DNA of 64,000 nt from contig NZ_CP035494.1 of the NCBI RefSeq assembly GCF_004135285.1, forward strand, positions 2,790,001-2,854,000. The letters run 5' to 3'. Shown in pieces: positions 57,372 through 64,000 of this stretch (within the stretch, counting starts at the first letter, position 1; each line of letters opens with the position of its first letter). The position numbers were made by a program, and so were the translations under genes. The notes below the pieces were generated by a model. That model was not told the DNA's origin and made no database searches. It was given only the letters and a program-made list of their open reading frames with translations. The stretch comes from Microbacterium protaetiae. Lineage in GTDB: Bacteria; Actinomycetota; Actinomycetes; Actinomycetales; Microbacteriaceae.

Positions 57372-58676
57372 GTGTCAACACCCGCTCCCCGCGCCCTCGC
57401 GCCGGCCAACGACCCGACGTTCGACAACGTCTGGGACGAACTCGTCTGGCGCGGCCTGGTGCATGTCTCCACGGATGCCGAGGCGCTGCGCGCCGCGTTG
57501 GGCGGAGACCCGATCACGTATTACTGCGGCTTCGATCCGACAGCGCCCAGCCTGCACCTGGGCAACCTGGTGCAGTTGCTGGTGCTGCGACGCTTGCAAC
57601 TGGCCGGTCACAAGCCGCTGGGCCTGGTGGGGGGCTCCACCGGCCTCATCGGCGATCCGCGGCCGACCGCCGAGCGCACGCTGAACACGAAAGAGACGGT
57701 CGCGGAGTGGGTGGGCAGACTGCGCGCCCAGGTCGAGCGGTACCTGAGCTTCGAGGGCGAGAACGCCGCGCAGCTGGTGAACAACCTCGATTGGACCGCC
57801 CCGCTGTCGGCCATCGATTTCCTGCGCGAGATCGGCAAGCACTACCGCGTCGGCACGATGCTGAAGAAAGACGCCGTCAGTGCACGGCTGAACTCCGAGG
57901 CCGGCATCAGCTACACCGAGTTCAGCTACCAGATCCTGCAGGGGCTCGACTACCTCGAGCTCTACCGGCAGTACGGCTGCATCTTGCAGACCGGCGGGTC
58001 TGACCAATGGGGAAACCTCACCAGCGGCGTCGATCTCATCCATCGTGTCGAAGGGGTGGCCGTCCATGCGATCGGCACTCCGCTGATCACGAACGGAGAC
58101 GGCACCAAGTTCGGCAAGAGCGAGGGCAATGCCATCTGGCTGGATGCCGACATGTGCAGCCCGTACCGGATGTACCAGTTCTGGCTCAACACGCTCGACG
58201 CCGACGTCATCGACCGGCTCAAGGTCTTCACCTTCCTCAGCCGCGCCGAGATCGACGAGTACGCGCGCCTGGTCGAGACCGAGCCGTTCCGCCGTGCCGC
58301 ACAGAAGCGTCTGGCCACCGAGGTCGTCACGACGGTGCACGGGCTGGATGCCGCAACCGCTGTGGCCGCGGCATCCGAAGCCCTCTTCGGCACCGGCGAT
58401 CTGACTTCCCTTGACCCTGACACCCTGCGCAGTGCGCTGCACGAGCTGCCGCACACCGACGGCACTGCCTCCACGACGGTGGTCCAGGCGCTCGTCGAGA
58501 CCGGACTGGTCGCGAGCCTCGGAGAGGCACGACGGGCGATAACACAGGGCGGAGTCTCGGTCGACGGCGTGCGCGTCGAAGATGAGGGCGCTCTGGTCAC
58601 CGGCGCGCTCCCCGGTGGGGTGTCGGTGCTCAGGCGCGGGAAGAAGACTCTGGCCGGAGTGTTCGTCACCGCCTGA
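57372..58676 (+). CDS. tyrS: Tyrosine-tRNA ligase
   Basis: A 434-residue class I synthetase. The ATP motif is PSLHLGNLV (HIGH-like) and the second is KFGKSEG (KMSKS-like). YYCGFDPTAPSLHLGN, QTGGSDQWGNLTSGVDLIHR and a C-terminal S4-type domain (ITQGGVSVDGVRVEDEGALV) are present. GTG 57372 lies seven bases after TACTCT (57359-57364) and matches the usual start; ATG 57366 is an alternative. The in-frame ORF upstream has no support. The 3' end is 3 bp from the DUF4184 gene. Confidence 0.95.
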   Translation: MSTPAPRALAPANDPTFDNVWDELVWRGLVHVSTDAEALRAALGGDPITYYCGFDPTAPSLHLGNLVQLLVLRRLQLAGHKPLGLVGGSTGLIGDPRPTAERTLNTKETVAEWVGRLRAQVERYLSFEGENAAQLVNNLDWTAPLSAIDFLREIGKHYRVGTMLKKDAVSARLNSEAGISYTEFSYQILQGLDYLELYRQYGCILQTGGSDQWGNLTSGVDLIHRVEGVAVHAIGTPLITNGDGTKFGKSEGNAIWLDADMCSPYRMYQFWLNTLDADVIDRLKVFTFLSRAEIDEYARLVETEPFRRAAQKRLATEVVTTVHGLDAATAVAAASEALFGTGDLTSLDPDTLRSALHELPHTDGTASTTVVQALVETGLVASLGEARRAITQGGVSVDGVRVEDEGALVTGALPGGVSVLRRGKKTLAGVFVTA

Positions 58677-58679
58677 GCC

Positions 58680-59510
58680 ATGCCGTTCACGCCGAGTCAC
58701 GCGATAGTGGCGCTCCCGTTCGTGCGCACTCCGCTGCCGGCGGCCGCTATCGCGATCGGGGCCATGACGCCTGACCTGCCGCTGTTTCTGCGGGGAACTC
58801 CGATCGACTACAAGTGGACCCATGACCCTGTCTGGCTGCCCGCGACCGTCGTGCTCGCCTTCGTGCTTCTGGTGCTGTGGCGATGTGTGCTGCGCCCGGC
58901 CGCCAGCGAACTCGTTCCGGCGGCGATAGCACGCAGGCTGCCTGTCGCGTGGGACCTCGGTGCCGGCGCCGCATTCAAAGAGACGCTTGCGCCCCGGGCG
59001 CGGCCATGGCAGGCAGGGATGCTGCTGCTGATCGTCGCGCTCGCGCTGGGGGTACTCAGCCACCTCGCCTGGGACGCGTTCAGTCACGAGGGACGAGCAG
59101 GAGTGCTGCTCATCCCGGCGCTCGCTTCGGCATGGGGGCCGCTACCCGGGTACAAGTGGGTGCAGCACGGGTCGAGCATCGTCGGGGTCGTCGTGCTGGC
59201 GGTGTGGTCGCTGCTCTGGTTCCGGCGTACGGGCGCAGGCACGCTGCACCGTGTTCTGCCTGCATGGATGCCGGGGGTCTGGCTCGCTGCTCTTCCGGCG
59301 TCCCTGCTTGTGGCCTGGGGAATCGGGCTGGGCGTCTACGGACCGCTCACCGCCGATTTCACGGCGCAGCACCTCGCCTACCGCGTCTTGCCTCCCGCAT
59401 GCGCCGCGTGGGGCCTGCTCACGGTCGCTGTCGCCGTCATCGTGCAGGCTCGACGGGCGGCAGCACAAAGCAAACGTGTGGGCGACACGTCCAGTGACAC
59501 GGGGGAGTGA
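58680..59510 (+). CDS. DUF4184 family membrane protein
   Basis: A 276-residue integral membrane protein. The family opening MPFTPSHAIVALPFVRTPLPAAAIAIGAMTPDLPLF is clear, with conserved His and Asp residues that suggest a metal site, as does GVLSHLAWDAFSHEG later on. About six to seven helices are visible. It starts three bases after the tyrS stop, so it is co-transcribed. Biochemical role unknown. The rRNA operon promoters follow. Confidence 0.85.
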   Translation: MPFTPSHAIVALPFVRTPLPAAAIAIGAMTPDLPLFLRGTPIDYKWTHDPVWLPATVVLAFVLLVLWRCVLRPAASELVPAAIARRLPVAWDLGAGAAFKETLAPRARPWQAGMLLLIVALALGVLSHLAWDAFSHEGRAGVLLIPALASAWGPLPGYKWVQHGSSIVGVVVLAVWSLLWFRRTGAGTLHRVLPAWMPGVWLAALPASLLVAWGIGLGVYGPLTADFTAQHLAYRVLPPACAAWGLLTVAVAVIVQARRAAAQSKRVGDTSSDTGE

Positions 59511-59610
59511 ATGCCTGAGGCATCGGGGAGGGGCCAGTCGGGCAGAGGGCAGGCAGTCTGGTGCAAAAATCGGCCCTCATCGGGGCGACACGCCCGGGGT
59601 GCAGCAGCGA

Positions 59611-59640
59611 TTCGTGCAGAGTGCCAACCTCGCGTACAGT
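59611..59640 (+). promoter_or_regulatory. Candidate rRNA operon promoter P1
   Basis: TTCGTG (59611-59616), 18 bp, TACAGT (59635-59640) lies in the 545-bp gap before the 16S gene, about 420 bp upstream of it. Confidence 0.5.
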
Positions 59641-59793
59641 ATTACTTGTTCGCCCCAAAGGGTTGAGCGAAGAGCCGAAAGGCCACCGCCCCCCTCAAGC
59701 AGCGAACGCCTCCCATCTTCTCCACGCCGACGGTGTTCAACCAGTTGGTCTGGTGATACGATGGGATGTCCCAGCCCGAGAGCGGCGTGTCGA

Positions 59794-59822
59794 TTCGACA
59801 ACCGGCTCGGGGTGGGTATGAT
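59794..59822 (+). promoter_or_regulatory. Candidate rRNA operon promoter P2
   Basis: TTCGAC (59794-59799), 17 bp, TATGAT (59817-59822), about 235 bp before the 16S gene. A third hexamer, TACGAT at 59757-59762, has a weaker -35. Confidence 0.6.
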
Positions 59823-59883
59823 TGTGAAGTTGCCCTGTGTGTTGGCCTTGGTTGGTTGGTGTGTGGGTGCGTCCGATCCTTGA

Positions 59884-60055
59884 GAACTCAACAGCGTGCA
59901 CTTGTCAAATGCCAAATAACCTCGTCCTGACCTTTTTGGTTGGGTGAGATTCCTTTGGATCAATTTATGGATTGTCAGTGATGGCATCCTTTTTGGTCAT
60001 GGTTGAACTCGCTGCAGCTTTCACTTTTTTCCGGTGTGGTTGTGGCTTCTGTTTT
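59884..60055 (+). promoter_or_regulatory. rRNA leader with antitermination/processing signals
   Basis: GAACTCAACAG (59884-59894) differs by one base from the mycobacterial NusA-binding boxC GAACUCAAUAG. A related GAACTACACAG is repeated in the 16S-23S spacer at 61882-61892. The leader and the spacer also share a CTTTTTGG(C/T)TGG stretch. The region is T-rich and non-coding. Confidence 0.6.

Positions 60056-64000
<3,945 letters not shown>

Overview
The window is chromosomal DNA from a high-GC actinobacterium, very probably a Microbacteriaceae member close to Microbacterium. The grounds are strong GC bias at third codon positions, frequent GTG starts, a 16S-23S spacer with no tRNA gene, a 16S gene that reads like Microbacterium by eye, and actinobacterial gene neighbourhoods (ftsK-pgsA-pncC-clgR-DUF3046-recA-recX; lexA divergent from a LysM gene; gluABCD; infC-rpmI-rplT; pheST; argCJBDF). 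Most of it is core genome. I saw no phage, insertion sequence or tRNA gene.

Layout. 1-6.7 kb: end of RNase J, ftsK, pgsA, pncC, clgR, a DUF3046 gene, recA and recX. 6.7-14.1 kb, minus strand: a PfkB sugar kinase and a five-gene MacAB/YknXYZ-like efflux operon with two adaptors and a DUF5666 lipoprotein. 14.2-21.5 kb: miaB-miaA, a GNAT acetyltransferase, a reductase-like gene, dapF, a PepSY lipoprotein, an RsmC-like methyltransferase and hflX. 21.8-27.3 kb: an S9 peptidase and metF-metE. 27.3-28.7 kb: lexA and an SOS-type LysM gene sharing one LexA operator. 28.7-33 kb: hisC-hisB-hisH-priA, sseB and DUF1844. 33-36.1 kb: infC-rpmI-rplT and a TrmH-family methyltransferase. 36.2-39.6 kb: glutamate ABC importer. 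39.6-46.3 kb: pheS-pheT, an ABC exporter pair and a dienelactone hydrolase. 46.3-55.9 kb: arginine genes argC-J-B-D-F and, after a 2.6-kb repeat-rich interruption, argH. 55.8-59.5 kb: a SatD-like/membrane-protein pair, tyrS and a DUF4184 gene. From 59.6 kb: an rRNA operon (16S complete, 23S cut by the window end).

Three things stand out. (1) A 26-codon ORF with six arginine codons in its last eleven lies just upstream of argC, behind its own promoter and before a hairpin, as expected of an arginine leader peptide; no argR is present in the cluster. (2) Between argF and argH, a gene for a DUF559/AbiEi-like protein sits between two arrays of a roughly 50-bp nested palindrome. Different repeat families fill the gaps after hflX and rplT. 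(3) Many genes carry a TANNNT -10 hexamer ending only 6-7 nt before the start codon, which implies widespread leaderless transcription and settles several start choices.

The SOS response is well represented: a LexA box upstream of recA-recX, and one LexA box shared by lexA and a LysM gene whose mRNA would begin with a nested hairpin.
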